Counted from the stretch's first letter, positions 38,018-45,680 are shown. The stretch is DNA of 50,338 nucleotides from a virus (IMGVR_UViG_2209111020_000005:1-50338), one strand, 5' to 3'. Notes: generated by a model not told the origin, from the sequence alone. Made by a program: numbers and translations.

Positions 38018-40006
38018 TTAAATAACCTCCTCGATCGGTTCTGCTTCTTTTTCTACTCTCAGCTGCTTGTCCGGCTCTGAGACAATCAAGCTGATGATCT
38101 GTGCGTCAGTGTCGATCAGCTTTGTGACTGCCTCACGGTTATCGATAAATATTGGCGCCGATAGTCCGTAGAAATTGCTCAGCGTTTGGATGATGTCGAG
38201 CCCGACATTGATCTTGGCCGCGTTGTTCAGTGCGTTGTATGGCACACCCTGATAGGTCGTCTCGCACACTTCCTGCAGCCCACCGTTGATCTGCTCGCTG
38301 AATAATTTGAAACGGGCCATCTTGAACTTGGCATTGATCCGAGTTTCGAGCAGGTTGACTTTGAACTTGATGAATTCTTCTGTCAGGTTCATTTCTTTCT
38401 CGGACTGCTCGAATTCCTTAGCCAGCTGCTTCTCTTCTGCTTCAAGTTCGGCGATCCGTTTGTCAATTCGGCGTACCGCGTCAAACTTCAGAAGATCGGT
38501 TTCAACTTCAGAAAGTTGTTTCTTGAGTGCCTGTTTCTTGTCACTCTGTTCCATCAGCGAGTCATCAACGCTGGCCTGTAAAGATTTGATTCCCTTTTCA
38601 AGGTCTGCAATCTGTTTCTGTTTTCCTTGGAATTCCGGATCATCCATGATGCTTTTGGTTCCAGCACTCAACTTATCAATTTGCTCCTGTAGCTTATCCA
38701 TGTTTTGCTTCACAAGATTAGCCAGTTCACTGAGTTCAGCTATATCAACTGCATTTCCCTCGTTGTCTTTTCTAAGTCGCTCGACTTCATCAACAAGTTC
38801 CTTGCCTTGACACTGAATTTCTTCTAGTTTCTGAGCCTTAATCCGGTTGAATTCAGCTTCTGCGTGTGTCTTCGCATCTTCTACACGGTCTGCAGGAAGT
38901 TCTTGCCCGCAAGCTGCACAGACAGTTTCACCATTAAATTCAAATTGCTTTGCGCTTTCTCTCGCCCAGCTTAATCGAAGTTCTTCGGCTTTTTCTTCAT
39001 TCTTTTTAATGCGTTGCTCATTCGAAGTGACATTTTCTTTTCGATCCGCGATAGTACGGATGTGTTTATCGCGATCACTCTTTTTTGCGTAGTATTTGGA
39101 ACGCTTTTCATCGATTTCTTCATGAATACCTTTTTGAAAACTATTCCGCATTTCCAGCTGCTGTCCTTCGATCTTCCGGATCTCGTTCCGTTTCAAATCA
39201 GCCTCACCACCGGACCGAATCGTACTGATCTTCTCATCAATGGCGTCGATCTTTTTCTGCAGGCTTTCAGCAGATTTTTTCAGATCAGCTTCGCTCTGAC
39301 CGTCAAGATCCGGTTTTGACTTGGTTGCTTCATCAATTCGGATCGGGATCCGTTCGAGTTCCTGATTGATCTCTTTGCGCTTTGCTGCAAGGATCTTCCG
39401 GTAATCATCGATGCTATGGTTGCCGAGGATATCAGGGAGCTCTTTCAGATGACTGTTCGCCGCGATGACATCTTCATCTGAGAAATTACCGCAGACATTC
39501 AGCAGAACCTTCCGACGCTGCTTCCAGTTCAGCTGCTCGTTGAAATAAACTGGAGAAGTCAGAAGCTTGAACAAGTCCTCATTCCCAGACACCAGATTGG
39601 AAACCGTATCATCAAATTCCTTTTTCTTGGCCGGGACGCCGTCTACAAAATAATCAACCGTGTGGCCCGTGAACTCCGCTGTCGCGGATCCACGCTTTTT
39701 TGTCCATTTCTCGTAGTAAACTTTCTTCAACTCAACCGGCCGGTCATCAACAAGAAAAGCGCCGTTAACGCTGTGATCCAGATGGTGCTGCTCTTTACCA
39801 GCGGCATCCACTGTTTTCAACTGGAAGTCTTTCTTGTCCTGGCTGTCCTTGTCGAACAGCATCCAGGTGAACGCGTCGAACAGGGTTGTCTTGTAAGTAC
39901 CGTTATCACCATACACATTCACGTTTGCCCTATTTGTTTCCAACGTGAACGAACGGCACCCTTTGAAGTTTTCAAGAGACAGTGATTTTAAAATAATATC
40001 AGCCAT
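38018..40006 (-). CDS. RecF/SbcC-like SMC-type ATPase
   Basis: The 662-residue protein has the Walker A VYGDNGTYKTTLFDAFTWML (about 31-50) and long coiled coils (about 170-340 and 400-540). A zinc-hook-like CAACGQEL (about 355) lies at the turn, and there is a C-terminal signature region (INVGLDIIQTLSNFYGLSAP) with a Walker B-like IFIDNRE. This is the Rad50/SbcC type, used in phages to process DNA ends alongside RecT. No separate SbcD nuclease is seen; the MBL protein may supply it. Its start is overlapped by the homing-endonuclease gene. Confidence 0.85.
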   Translation of the reverse strand: MADIILKSLSLENFKGCRSFTLETNRANVNVYGDNGTYKTTLFDAFTWMLFDKDSQDKKDFQLKTVDAAGKEQHHLDHSVNGAFLVDDRPVELKKVYYEKWTKKRGSATAEFTGHTVDYFVDGVPAKKKEFDDTVSNLVSGNEDLFKLLTSPVYFNEQLNWKQRRKVLLNVCGNFSDEDVIAANSHLKELPDILGNHSIDDYRKILAAKRKEINQELERIPIRIDEATKSKPDLDGQSEADLKKSAESLQKKIDAIDEKISTIRSGGEADLKRNEIRKIEGQQLEMRNSFQKGIHEEIDEKRSKYYAKKSDRDKHIRTIADRKENVTSNEQRIKKNEEKAEELRLSWARESAKQFEFNGETVCAACGQELPADRVEDAKTHAEAEFNRIKAQKLEEIQCQGKELVDEVERLRKDNEGNAVDIAELSELANLVKQNMDKLQEQIDKLSAGTKSIMDDPEFQGKQKQIADLEKGIKSLQASVDDSLMEQSDKKQALKKQLSEVETDLLKFDAVRRIDKRIAELEAEEKQLAKEFEQSEKEMNLTEEFIKFKVNLLETRINAKFKMARFKLFSEQINGGLQEVCETTYQGVPYNALNNAAKINVGLDIIQTLSNFYGLSAPIFIDNREAVTKLIDTDAQIISLIVSEPDKQLRVEKEAEPIEEVI

Positions 40007-40652
40007 TTGCTCTCCTCCTAACTTTGGTTGTCAATGCCTTTTCTGGCGTCCATCCAAGGTTTAACCTTTGGCGGATGGTACTTGATTCTATTCCGGTAAT
40101 TTCTCCCCATTCGGCTAGTGTCTTCCTTGACTTACCAAATGTAATGAAATGGTTATTTCTCTTATTTCGTGCTTGTTCTTCCATGGTTATCCATTTGCAA
40201 TTGGATGGCTCGTAATTGCCATTAACATTTTTTCTTTCAATGGTCAAACCATCCTGATAGTCACTCGTAACTGCCCAATCATAAAATGATTTGTATTTTA
40301 ACCAGTCAGAACAAACTGTTATTCCCCGGCCTCCATACCTGTCATAATCACTGGAAGATTTATCAAAGCACCTTTGCTTCATCCGCACCCATTTGTTATA
40401 CAAACGAGTTTTTTTACCGTCTCTGCCTTTAGATAAGGCATGCGTTACATTCCGCTTAATGATTATTTCTCTCTTTATGCACCCACAGCTTTTAGTGTTT
40501 CCTGTCCGTAAATCATTGGTTGTTGCGAGTGTTCGATTACCACAATCACATCTGCATTCCCACAAAACTTGGCCGCACTTATTTCTCCCGGCCTCCTTAA
40601 CGCAAGTGAGTCTTCCATACTTTTGACCAGTCAAGTCAAGGTGTTTTCCCAT
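39999..40652 (-). CDS. AP2/HNH-type homing endonuclease-like protein
   Basis: The 217 residues begin MGKHLDLTGQKYGRLTCVKE, followed by zinc-finger-like ECRCDCG and SCGCIK (about 32-60), then the endonuclease-like RYGGRGITVCSDWLKYKSFY (about 104-123) and LTIERKNVNGNYEPSNCKWI, and an AP2-like DNA-binding end. It is a free-standing mobile endonuclease of the kind that invades phage genomes. It overlaps the ATPase gene start by 8 bp, and the neighbouring genes look intact. Confidence 0.8.
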   Translation of the reverse strand: MGKHLDLTGQKYGRLTCVKEAGRNKCGQVLWECRCDCGNRTLATTNDLRTGNTKSCGCIKREIIIKRNVTHALSKGRDGKKTRLYNKWVRMKQRCFDKSSSDYDRYGGRGITVCSDWLKYKSFYDWAVTSDYQDGLTIERKNVNGNYEPSNCKWITMEEQARNKRNNHFITFGKSRKTLAEWGEITGIESSTIRQRLNLGWTPEKALTTKVRRRANG

Positions 40653-40671
40653 GTCTCTCCCCTCCTGTGAT

Positions 40672-40763
40672 TTGATTTCTTGCCGCTCCCCCTGTTAAAA
40701 TAAGGGGGAAGATAAATTTCCTAGTGATATTACCCGAGAGCGCCCTGCAACGGCGCTCTTTTT
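40672..40763 (+). ncRNA. Short plus-strand promoter-terminator unit 2
   Basis: TTGATT (40672-40677), 18 bp, then TGTTAAAAT (40693-40701) make an extended -10 promoter pointing right. AGAGCGCC (40737-40744), loop CTGCAAC, GGCGCTCT (40752-40759) and TTTTG form a terminator about 35 nt after the likely start point. The RNA of about 55 nt would run antisense to the leftward operon and through the 3' end of the 69-residue gene. There is no open frame with a ribosome binding site in it. Confidence 0.45.
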
Positions 40764-40939
40764 GTCGCTTTGATCTGGAGTTGAACTTTATCGATCTGGT
40801 GGTCAATCATGCAGTAGGTCCCCCACCAAAAACCAAGTTCATAGCTCCGGTTCTTTTGCTTCGACATTTCTACCTCTGCGTTCTGCTTCTGGATCTCCAG
40901 TGAATTCAGCTCTTGGTACAGATCATTTAGGCCTGTCAT
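40730..40939 (-). CDS. Small phage protein (69 aa)
   Basis: The protein begins MTGLNDLYQELNSLEIQKQN, is helical and charged, and has YELGFWWGTYCMIDHQIDKV in the middle. It overlaps the upstream 72-residue frame by 4 bp. Its last codons lie in the terminator hairpin of the plus-strand unit. No family was recognised. Confidence 0.55.
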   Translation of the reverse strand: MTGLNDLYQELNSLEIQKQNAEVEMSKQKNRSYELGFWWGTYCMIDHQIDKVQLQIKATKRAPLQGALG

Positions 40940-41154
40940 GTCTTTACCTCCCCGTCCAACCGTTTGTTGTGTTCCCTGACGCTGCGTTTCAGAGCGTCTG
41001 TCAGTGCATCAATGCTCACTTGCAATGCCCATCGCTTAAATGGGTCTGCCTCCAATTTCTGGCGATGCTGCAGTTCATTGAGCCTGTCCACTATCTGGTT
41101 CCTATCGATTGTTCTCACTTCCTTTCTGGCGCTTGCGCTCCGAACCGGCAACAA
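40936..41154 (-). CDS. Small phage protein (start uncertain)
   Basis: The frame is open from ATG 41154, but the conserved-looking part begins near IDRNQIVDRLNELQHRQKLE; a GTG at 41118 sits just after AAAGGAA. The C-terminal part is helical (ALQVSIDALTDALKRSVREH). A perfect inverted repeat begins inside its 5' end. The function is unknown. Confidence 0.5.
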   Translation of the reverse strand: MLPVRSASARKEVRTIDRNQIVDRLNELQHRQKLEADPFKRWALQVSIDALTDALKRSVREHNKRLDGEVKT

Positions 41155-41185
41155 TCGGAGGGGTCAAGAAATCATTGCCGGTTCG
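41141..41185. repeat. 11-bp perfect inverted repeat
   Basis: CGAACCGGCAA (41141-41151) and TTGCCGGTTCG (41175-41185) are exact complements around a 23-nt loop. On the leftward transcript it would form a hairpin just ahead of the small gene at 40936. It has no T tract; it may be an RNA regulatory structure or a protein-binding site. Confidence 0.5.
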
Positions 41186-41306
41186 CAACGCAGCGTGCGA
41201 CTGCGTGCGAATGAGTTTGAAAACTTGGTAAGTATGCAAATCGCTTCAATGTGTTCGTAACCTTAAAAAGTATCCATAATGTCAAAAAACTAGGGGGTTC
41301 CTCCCT

Positions 41307-41456
41307 TCATGATTTAGTTTTGACATGCCCGGTTATCTCAACAAATTGGAAGTGGTGACCTCTCAACTCCTTGTTTTTAATTACCGGACGGCCTGTCATC
41401 TTCAAAGCCCGGTAGGCTGTATCCGGACGACGCCGGATTGCCCGGCGTTTCGACAA
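41307..41456 (-). CDS. Small phage protein (about 49 aa, start uncertain)
   Basis: The frame from TTG 41456 (no ribosome binding site) or ATG 41399 to TGA 41307 encodes a basic start (SKRRAIRRRPDTAYRALK), then MTGRPVIKNKELRGHHFQFV and EITGHVKTKS. It looks protein-like, and similar short early-phage proteins exist, but the start is not convincing. The rest of the 41155-41563 gap holds the inverted repeat and the plus-strand unit 3. Confidence 0.4.
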   Translation of the reverse strand: MSKRRAIRRRPDTAYRALKMTGRPVIKNKELRGHHFQFVEITGHVKTKS

Positions 41457-41531
41457 GTGGTAAAATAAATATATCGATTGTTAATGCTTGTTACGGATCT
41501 GCTCACTGCTATGGGCGGACCTTATTTTTTT
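41438..41531 (+). ncRNA. Short plus-strand promoter-terminator unit 3
   Basis: TTGCCC (41438-41443), 17 bp, TAAAAT (41461-41466) with TG at 41458-41459 form a good extended promoter. About 25-60 nt later an imperfect 9-bp stem (about 41495-41519, with one bulge and two G-U pairs) is followed by TTATTTTTTT. The RNA of about 55 nt would lie antisense between two leftward early genes. Confidence 0.4.
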
Positions 41532-41563
41532 CTCGACAGAGTCATAAATGTAAACAGCAGCGA

Positions 41564-41728
41564 TCATCCAAAAACCGATAACATAGAAGAGCATTGATAA
41601 TCCACCTCGTTCATGTCCTTGTAATGGTTGTAAGTCTTCAAAAACCGCTCGTAGTCTTCTGGTTCCAGCCGCCCTGCAAGATCTGTCATCAGGTCAATCA
41701 CCGTGTCCAGTTCGTCAGCCTTGTTCAT
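41564..41728 (-). CDS. Small acidic phage protein (54 aa)
   Basis: From ATG 41728 behind GGAGGCGGAATCAA, the frame encodes MNKADELDTVIDLMTDLAGR, then LEPEDYERFLKTYNHYKDMN and a short end. It overlaps the upstream gene by 14 bp. A longer frame to 41806 has no ribosome binding site. The function is unknown. Confidence 0.55.
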   Translation of the reverse strand: MNKADELDTVIDLMTDLAGRLEPEDYERFLKTYNHYKDMNEVDYQCSSMLSVFG

Positions 41729-41897
41729 TTGATTCCGCCTCCCTGAGCGCTCGGTAGGCTTTCGCCAGGGCCAGCATCTGTTCCGGTTCGGAATGCCCGT
41801 CTGCAATCTGTCTCAGGCACTCCTGCTTGGCATCTTTGAGCATGTTTTCCTCACTTCCGATCGGATACATGGCATACACGATCTGTCCGACTCTCAT
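41715..41897 (-). CDS. Small phage protein (60 aa)
   Basis: The protein begins MRVGQIVYAMYPIGSEENML and continues in a helical charged pattern (KQECLRQIADGHSEPEQMLA). It starts 1 bp after the stop of the XRE-like gene, so it is co-translated. No family was recognised. Confidence 0.55.
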   Translation of the reverse strand: MRVGQIVYAMYPIGSEENMLKDAKQECLRQIADGHSEPEQMLALAKAYRALREAESNEQG

Positions 41898-41898
41898 G

Positions 41899-42462
41899 TC
41901 AAATCACCACCGATCGTCTAGGCTTGTATGTCATGGCCACGCCTTTTACTCTGGCTTTGTTCGTCCAGCGATCGGTAATCAAGTGAATGTCTAGCCCATA
42001 CTCTCTGATTCCGGCGTAGAGAAAGCTTTGAAGTGCCCGGTACACGTCGTAGACCTGCTGCCAGTCATCGGTTTGTGCCATCTGGATTTTGTTTGGCCGC
42101 AGATTGCTGAGCCACAACTGGATTGCTTTCATGCGTTCCTCTGCTTGGTCAATCTGGATCTGTAGATTAATCAAGGCGTCGCCGGCATCGTCGTTAAGCT
42201 CCGGAGTGACCGGCGCCGCGGCCAGCGGATGAAGATCATACATGTACTGAATCAAATCAACATGCTCATAAGCTCCTGTTTCTGTAAACCATCTGATCAT
42301 CGTTTCAATGGATGGATTGATTATTCCGTTCTCAATGTCGCTCATCTGATGCTGTGTCTTATGGATCATCATTCCGAGTGCTTCCTGTTTCAGCCCCGCA
42401 TGGATCCGGTCTTCTCTCATCAAGCCTGTTAAAATGTAACGGGGATACGCTTTGTTTGACAT
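41899..42462 (-). CDS. XRE-family HTH protein with C-terminal extension
   Basis: The 187 residues have an N-terminal helix-turn-helix (MREDRIHAGLKQEALGMMIH then KTQHQMSDIENGIINPSIET, about 15-54), typical of XRE regulators, followed by a helical C-terminal domain of unknown role. It is one of the first early genes of the leftward operon and may regulate it. Confidence 0.7.
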   Translation of the reverse strand: MSNKAYPRYILTGLMREDRIHAGLKQEALGMMIHKTQHQMSDIENGIINPSIETMIRWFTETGAYEHVDLIQYMYDLHPLAAAPVTPELNDDAGDALINLQIQIDQAEERMKAIQLWLSNLRPNKIQMAQTDDWQQVYDVYRALQSFLYAGIREYGLDIHLITDRWTNKARVKGVAMTYKPRRSVVI

Positions 42463-42516
42463 GATTTCGCCTCCTGCGATACTTCCATAATTTTCATAAA
42501 ATATTAGATGAAGAGA

Positions 42517-42831
42517 TTAGATAACCTTTTCTGAATACTTTGGGTACATCTCTGCCATGTAATTTGAATGGTGTTCCACCCAATTAATCAATGACCAGAT
42601 CGGAACTTTCTTCAGCCCGACGCCGGGAACCCTGGGAAAATCAGCGATGTTCATGATCTGGTTGGCCTTAGTAATGCTGCACCGGAAGAATTTTGAAATG
42701 TCTTTGTAGTCAAGCATTTCCGGCCACTGTGCAGCGACCGCGTACTTTGCGGACATTTGTTCCGTGACCTGCTGACTGATTTGCTTAGCAAGATCAGAAC
42801 CGAATTCTGGATCGGGCTCTAGTTTAAACAT
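42517..42831 (-). CDS. DUF771-like phage HTH protein
   Basis: From ATG 42831 (behind AAAGGAGATATCTCCA) the 104 residues have a wHTH segment YKDISKFFRCSITKANQIMN (about 52-71), then FPRVPGVGLKKVPIWSLINW. This is the helix plus 'FPxxxxGxxxxxPxxxxxxW' plan of excisionase-like and DUF771 proteins. It may act in excision or early regulation. It overlaps the upstream gene by 8 bp. Confidence 0.65.
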   Translation of the reverse strand: MFKLEPDPEFGSDLAKQISQQVTEQMSAKYAVAAQWPEMLDYKDISKFFRCSITKANQIMNIADFPRVPGVGLKKVPIWSLINWVEHHSNYMAEMYPKYSEKVI

Positions 42832-43072
42832 TGGAGATATCTCCTTTCTGCTGGTCGCTGATAAAGTCGAGAAGCCTGTCCATGTCTTGCAATGAGTCAT
42901 CAATAGCAAGTTCCAGGTATTCACTTCGGCCCATGATTCTCGTTGTTTTCGGACCGTTATTTATTCTTTCAGTCACAAGATGACGATCTTCATCATCTTC
43001 TCGTGCGTTCTGCAGACACATAATGATTGAAAACAGTTCTGATCCAATGTATTTGGCATCTTCTTTTGTCAT
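42824..43072 (-). CDS. Small acidic phage protein (82 aa)
   Basis: The 82 residues begin MTKEDAKYIGSELFSIIMCL and are acidic and helical. The gene overlaps the antirepressor gene by 4 bp and the DUF771-like gene by 8 bp. No family was recognised. Confidence 0.55.
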   Translation of the reverse strand: MTKEDAKYIGSELFSIIMCLQNAREDDEDRHLVTERINNGPKTTRIMGRSEYLELAIDDSLQDMDRLLDFISDQQKGDISNV

Positions 43073-43854
43073 TCAGCGACACTTTCTTGAAACCTGAATA
43101 CCTGAGGATGGATGTTTCTTTTTTTCAGAGTCTCATGGATGAACTTGCGTCCTCTCTGCGTCCATTTGGTATTCATGCGAACCGATTCATGACCGTCTCT
43201 GTGGATGATTGGTAGCGTGTAAGAATCAACATACTTTTTGTCTTTGTACTTGCTGTAAAGGATCCACTGGCCACCTACTTTGTACTGAACGCCTTCCTCA
43301 CTAAGGATTTTGTTCAGCCGATAAGCAGTAAGCCCATAGTCCTGAGCAATCTGTGTTGTCGTCACCGTACTTGGAGATTGCATGATGTGGTCGTAATAAT
43401 CAATTACTGGAGCTTGAATTTTTAACTGGTGCTGTGCTTTCTCTTTGGCAATTCGTTCAGCTTCTTTTTGCTCTTGAATATTGGCAGCGAGACGCAAGGC
43501 GTCAGGATACGTTTTTGGAATGTTAAATCGCTCAATTGCTTTTGTTTTTGAAAGCTGTTCTTCCATTTTGTTAAAGGCATCAATGTACTTTAACTTGAAC
43601 TGGATCGCCTTGTGGCCGGTGAAACCCATCGCAAGGATTGTGAACCCATCACGGTTCATGTAGAAAACTTTGTGAGGGCGACCGTAGCTGTCTGGTTCAG
43701 TGCCTTCACGGAACATCTCCTCAAAATTGAGGACATCTTTCCTTAAATCTTGAATGTCACGGAGAACGTTATCGTGACGTTTTTCAAAACTTTCAGCGAT
43801 ATTAGTTGAGGTGGTGACAGCTCGACGATTTCTTAAAACAACAAGTTCTTTCAC
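43069..43854 (-). CDS. Rha-type antirepressor with KilAC domain
   Basis: The 261-residue protein starts with a Rha domain (about 10-100: TTSTNIAESFEKRHDNVLRD and YMNRDGFTILAMGFTGHKAI). A coiled linker (about 105-145) follows, then a C-terminal ANT/KilAC domain (APVIDYYDHIMQSPSTVTTT, then DYGLTAYRLNKILSEEGVQY). Such proteins interfere with the lysogeny repressor and promote lytic growth. It lies first but for Cro in the leftward early region. Confidence 0.88.
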   Translation of the reverse strand: MKELVVLRNRRAVTTSTNIAESFEKRHDNVLRDIQDLRKDVLNFEEMFREGTEPDSYGRPHKVFYMNRDGFTILAMGFTGHKAIQFKLKYIDAFNKMEEQLSKTKAIERFNIPKTYPDALRLAANIQEQKEAERIAKEKAQHQLKIQAPVIDYYDHIMQSPSTVTTTQIAQDYGLTAYRLNKILSEEGVQYKVGGQWILYSKYKDKKYVDSYTLPIIHRDGHESVRMNTKWTQRGRKFIHETLKKRNIHPQVFRFQESVAE

Positions 43855-43888
43855 TTTTTATGCTCCTTTCGATCTTTGAAAATTAAAT

Positions 43889-43921
43889 GTTGATATAATC
43901 ATCTCGAAGGAGGTGATTATG
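43889..43921 (+). promoter_or_regulatory. Extended -10 promoter and ribosome binding site of the DUF2188 gene
   Basis: TGATATAAT (43891-43899) is an extended -10 box; GGAGG at 43909-43913 lies 8 nt before ATG 43922. I see no strong -35. The promoter points right, against the early operon. Confidence 0.5.
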
Positions 43922-44149
43922 ATGGGTACAAATCAATGGATTACTCCACATGGTGATGGCTGGGCTGTCAAAGGTGCTGGAAACTCAAAAGCTACAAAAA
44001 TATTTGATAATAAATCTGACGCCATTGCGTACGGTAAGCAGATAGCGAAAAACCAGCACTCAGAATTGATTGGGCAAAAGAAAAACGGTCAGATCAATTT
44101 GAAGAACAGCTACGGTAATGATCCGAATCCCCCACAAGACAAAGATTAA
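43922..44149 (+). CDS. DUF2188-domain protein
   Basis: From ATG 43922 the 75 residues begin MGTNQWITPHGDGWAVKGAG and have ATKIFDNKSDAIAYGKQIAK and HSELIGQKKNGQINLKNSYG. This is the classic DUF2188 plan, found in phages and chromosomes; the function is unknown. It runs rightward inside the leftward early region, with its own promoter, and converges on the 50-residue gene with a 4-bp overlap. Confidence 0.8.
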   Translation: MGTNQWITPHGDGWAVKGAGNSKATKIFDNKSDAIAYGKQIAKNQHSELIGQKKNGQINLKNSYGNDPNPPQDKD

Positions 44150-44298
44150 TCATCATATTTAGGAGTTAATCGAATCCTGTACCCATCGGCTATTTCAAAG
44201 TTATTTGCGGTAACTTCAGCGATGGTTACGGGATTCTTTTCTTCTGTTTCGATCACGATCTTTGTGTAGTCTTGAAGCGATTCAGCTTTTGCTGACAT
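44146..44298 (-). CDS. Small early phage protein (50 aa)
   Basis: The frame from ATG 44298 (behind GGAGGCCATCTAA) to TAA 44146 encodes MSAKAESLQDYTKIVIETEE and KNPVTIAEVTANNFEIADGY. The start lies 1 bp after the cro-like stop, so it is co-translated with it. The function is unknown. Confidence 0.6.
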   Translation of the reverse strand: MSAKAESLQDYTKIVIETEEKNPVTIAEVTANNFEIADGYRIRLTPKYDD

Positions 44299-44550
44299 TT
44301 AGATGGCCTCCTTTTCTTTGCTAGGCAACCTTTCGTTGCCTTGCGTTTCAAAAAAAATAGTCCAGTCAATATCCAGAACACTTCCCAGTGCTTTGGCAAT
44401 TTCTACTGAAGGGCGGCGATCACCATTTTCAATCATTGAGTAAAACTGGCGAGTAATACCTGTTTGAGAAAGATCAACAACCGCTTCTTGCGACAGGCCT
44501 TTTTCTTTTCTTCTGCCAGTGAGGATTAATGCAAGGTCCTGCTTTTTCAA
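44299..44550 (-). CDS. Cro-like XRE repressor
   Basis: The 83-residue protein has an XRE helix-turn-helix (ILTGRRKEKGLSQEAVVDLS then TRQFYSMIENGDRRPSVEIA, about 9-53) and little else, the size of a Cro. It is divergent from the CI-like gene, with the operator cluster between them. Its 3' end contains a further operator-like sequence at 44325-44339. Confidence 0.85.
   Translation of the reverse strand: MKKQDLALILTGRRKEKGLSQEAVVDLSQTGITRQFYSMIENGDRRPSVEIAKALGSVLDIDWTIFFETQGNERLPSKEKEAI
44325..44339. promoter_or_regulatory. Remote operator inside the cro-like gene
   Basis: GCAACCTTTCGTTGC fits the GCAAC-N5-GTTGC pattern of the intergenic operators exactly. It lies about 240 bp away from them, inside the 3' end of the cro-like coding region. 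Confidence 0.5.
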
Positions 44551-44570
44551 TTCTTCTCATCTCCTTTTTA

Positions 44571-44677
44571 GCAACCTTATGTTGCTTTCTATATTTATAT
44601 AATAATGCAACGCAAGGTTGCCGTCAATAGTATTTGCTACTTTTTGTTGCTTATATTTAATTGCAACAAATTGTTGC
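44571..44677. promoter_or_regulatory. Operator cluster of the genetic switch (GCAAC-N5-GTTGC)
   Basis: Three exact 15-bp palindromic sites, GCAACCTTATGTTGC (44571-44585), GCAACGCAAGGTTGC (44607-44621) and GCAACAAATTGTTGC (44663-44677), and one degenerate site GCTACTTTTTGTTGC (44636-44650) lie between the divergent cro- and ci-like genes. Centres are 36, 29 and 27 bp apart. They are probably bound by the CI-like and Cro-like proteins. Confidence 0.8.
44599..44627 (-). promoter_or_regulatory. Leftward early promoter (cro-like side)
   Basis: On the minus strand TTGACG (44627-44622), a 17-bp spacer and TATTAT (44604-44599) make a strong sigma-A promoter. The second operator fills the spacer, so repressor binding would block RNA polymerase directly. 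Confidence 0.7.
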
Positions 44678-44715
44678 TATATAATTAAAGAAATTAGTTA
44701 GCAAGGGGTTTTGAT

Positions 44716-45054
44716 ATGCTATCAGATCGTTTAAAATCTTTGAGAGCTGAGAAAAAACGAACTCAGAAAGATATTGCTGATTTTCTTGGCATTTCAAGGC
44801 AGGCTTACACTAAATATGAAAACGATCAAACCGAACCAGATAACAAGACATTAAGCAAGCTTGCTGAATATTTCGATGTAACGACTGACTATTTGCTTGG
44901 AAGATCTGACATAAGAAACAATGAACAGAAGCCTGAGGGCCGCTTTTTTCACGACCTAGATCATGCATCACCGGATGATCTGGACGAACTGGAGAATTAT
45001 TTTAAGTTCATGCAGGAGCGGAAAAAGAAAAGAGAAAACAAAGACAACAAATAA
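44716..45054 (+). CDS. CI-like XRE repressor
   Basis: The 112-residue protein has an N-terminal helix-turn-helix (RAEKKRTQKDIADFLGISRQ then AYTKYENDQTEPDNKTLSKL, about 10-49) and a YFDVTTDYLLGR segment typical of XRE phage repressors (ImmR-like), then a charged helical tail. It has no peptidase domain, so inactivation is likely to need the separate ImmA-like protease. AAGGGG lies 8 nt before ATG 44716. TATAAT at 44680-44685, overlapping the last operator, is the probable -10 box. A strong terminator follows. Confidence 0.85.
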   Translation: MLSDRLKSLRAEKKRTQKDIADFLGISRQAYTKYENDQTEPDNKTLSKLAEYFDVTTDYLLGRSDIRNNEQKPEGRFFHDLDHASPDDLDELENYFKFMQERKKKRENKDNK

Positions 45055-45106
45055 AACCCACACCTTAGATCGAATTTTATGATTCCGTCTTGGTGTGGGT
45101 TTTTTA
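45055..45106 (+). terminator. Rho-independent terminator after the repressor gene
   Basis: AACCCACACC (45055-45064) pairs perfectly with GGTGTGGGTT (45092-45101) over 10 bp, followed by TTTTT. It begins directly after the stop codon. Confidence 0.85.
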
Positions 45107-45156
45107 TAATTTATAGATTGAAAAATAATACATTTTTTCCATAGGGGCGATAAATT

Positions 45157-45678
45157 ATGGACTATCAAGAAATTCTCGATCGTTTTAAAGAAGTACATGT
45201 TCTTGATTTATTTGGAACAAAAAAAGAAGTTAAGGAACTTCCACTTATCCTGAAGGACAATGAAACGATCATGTATGCAACCAGTGGAATGATGGATAAC
45301 AATACTTGGCTGATTGTTTGCACTGACCAACGTGTACTGTTTTTGGATAAAGGCATGATCTTTGGCCTAAAGCAGACTGAGATTCCAATGGAAAAAGTGA
45401 ATTCGATTGCTTATAAAACCGGCCTCATGTTCGGACAAATACAAATTTATCACGGTTCAGCGCAAATGAAGATTGAAAGCATTTCTAAGAAGACAGTTAA
45501 ACCGATGGTCGATGCCATTAATCGAGAAATAGAGAAGTTAAAGCAACCAGATAAACAAGAAGCTGCTACAACATTAAGTCCAGCTGATGAAATACTGAAA
45601 TACAAACATCTGCTTGATGCCGACGCAATTACTCAGGAAGAATTCGACGCAAAGAAAAAACAGTTACTGGGGTTATAA
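45157..45678 (+). CDS. PH-domain protein with C-terminal SHOCT
   Basis: The 173 residues have a bacterial PH-like domain at about 30-125 (MMDNNTWLIVCTDQRVLFLD, VNSIAYKTGLMFGQIQIYHG) and a short SHOCT motif at about 143-172 (SPADEILKYKHLLDADAITQ followed by EEFDAKKKQLL). Both are common in lysogeny regions of Gram-positive prophages; SHOCT is an oligomerisation motif. The role in the lysogen is unknown. Confidence 0.75.
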   Translation: MDYQEILDRFKEVHVLDLFGTKKEVKELPLILKDNETIMYATSGMMDNNTWLIVCTDQRVLFLDKGMIFGLKQTEIPMEKVNSIAYKTGLMFGQIQIYHGSAQMKIESISKKTVKPMVDAINREIEKLKQPDKQEAATTLSPADEILKYKHLLDADAITQEEFDAKKKQLLGL

Positions 45679-45680
45679 AG

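Noticed and set aside
38286-38810. Ser-rich plus-strand frame opposite the SMC-like ATPase
   Set aside because: It mirrors the coiled-coil coding strand and has no ribosome binding site or phage-like neighbours.
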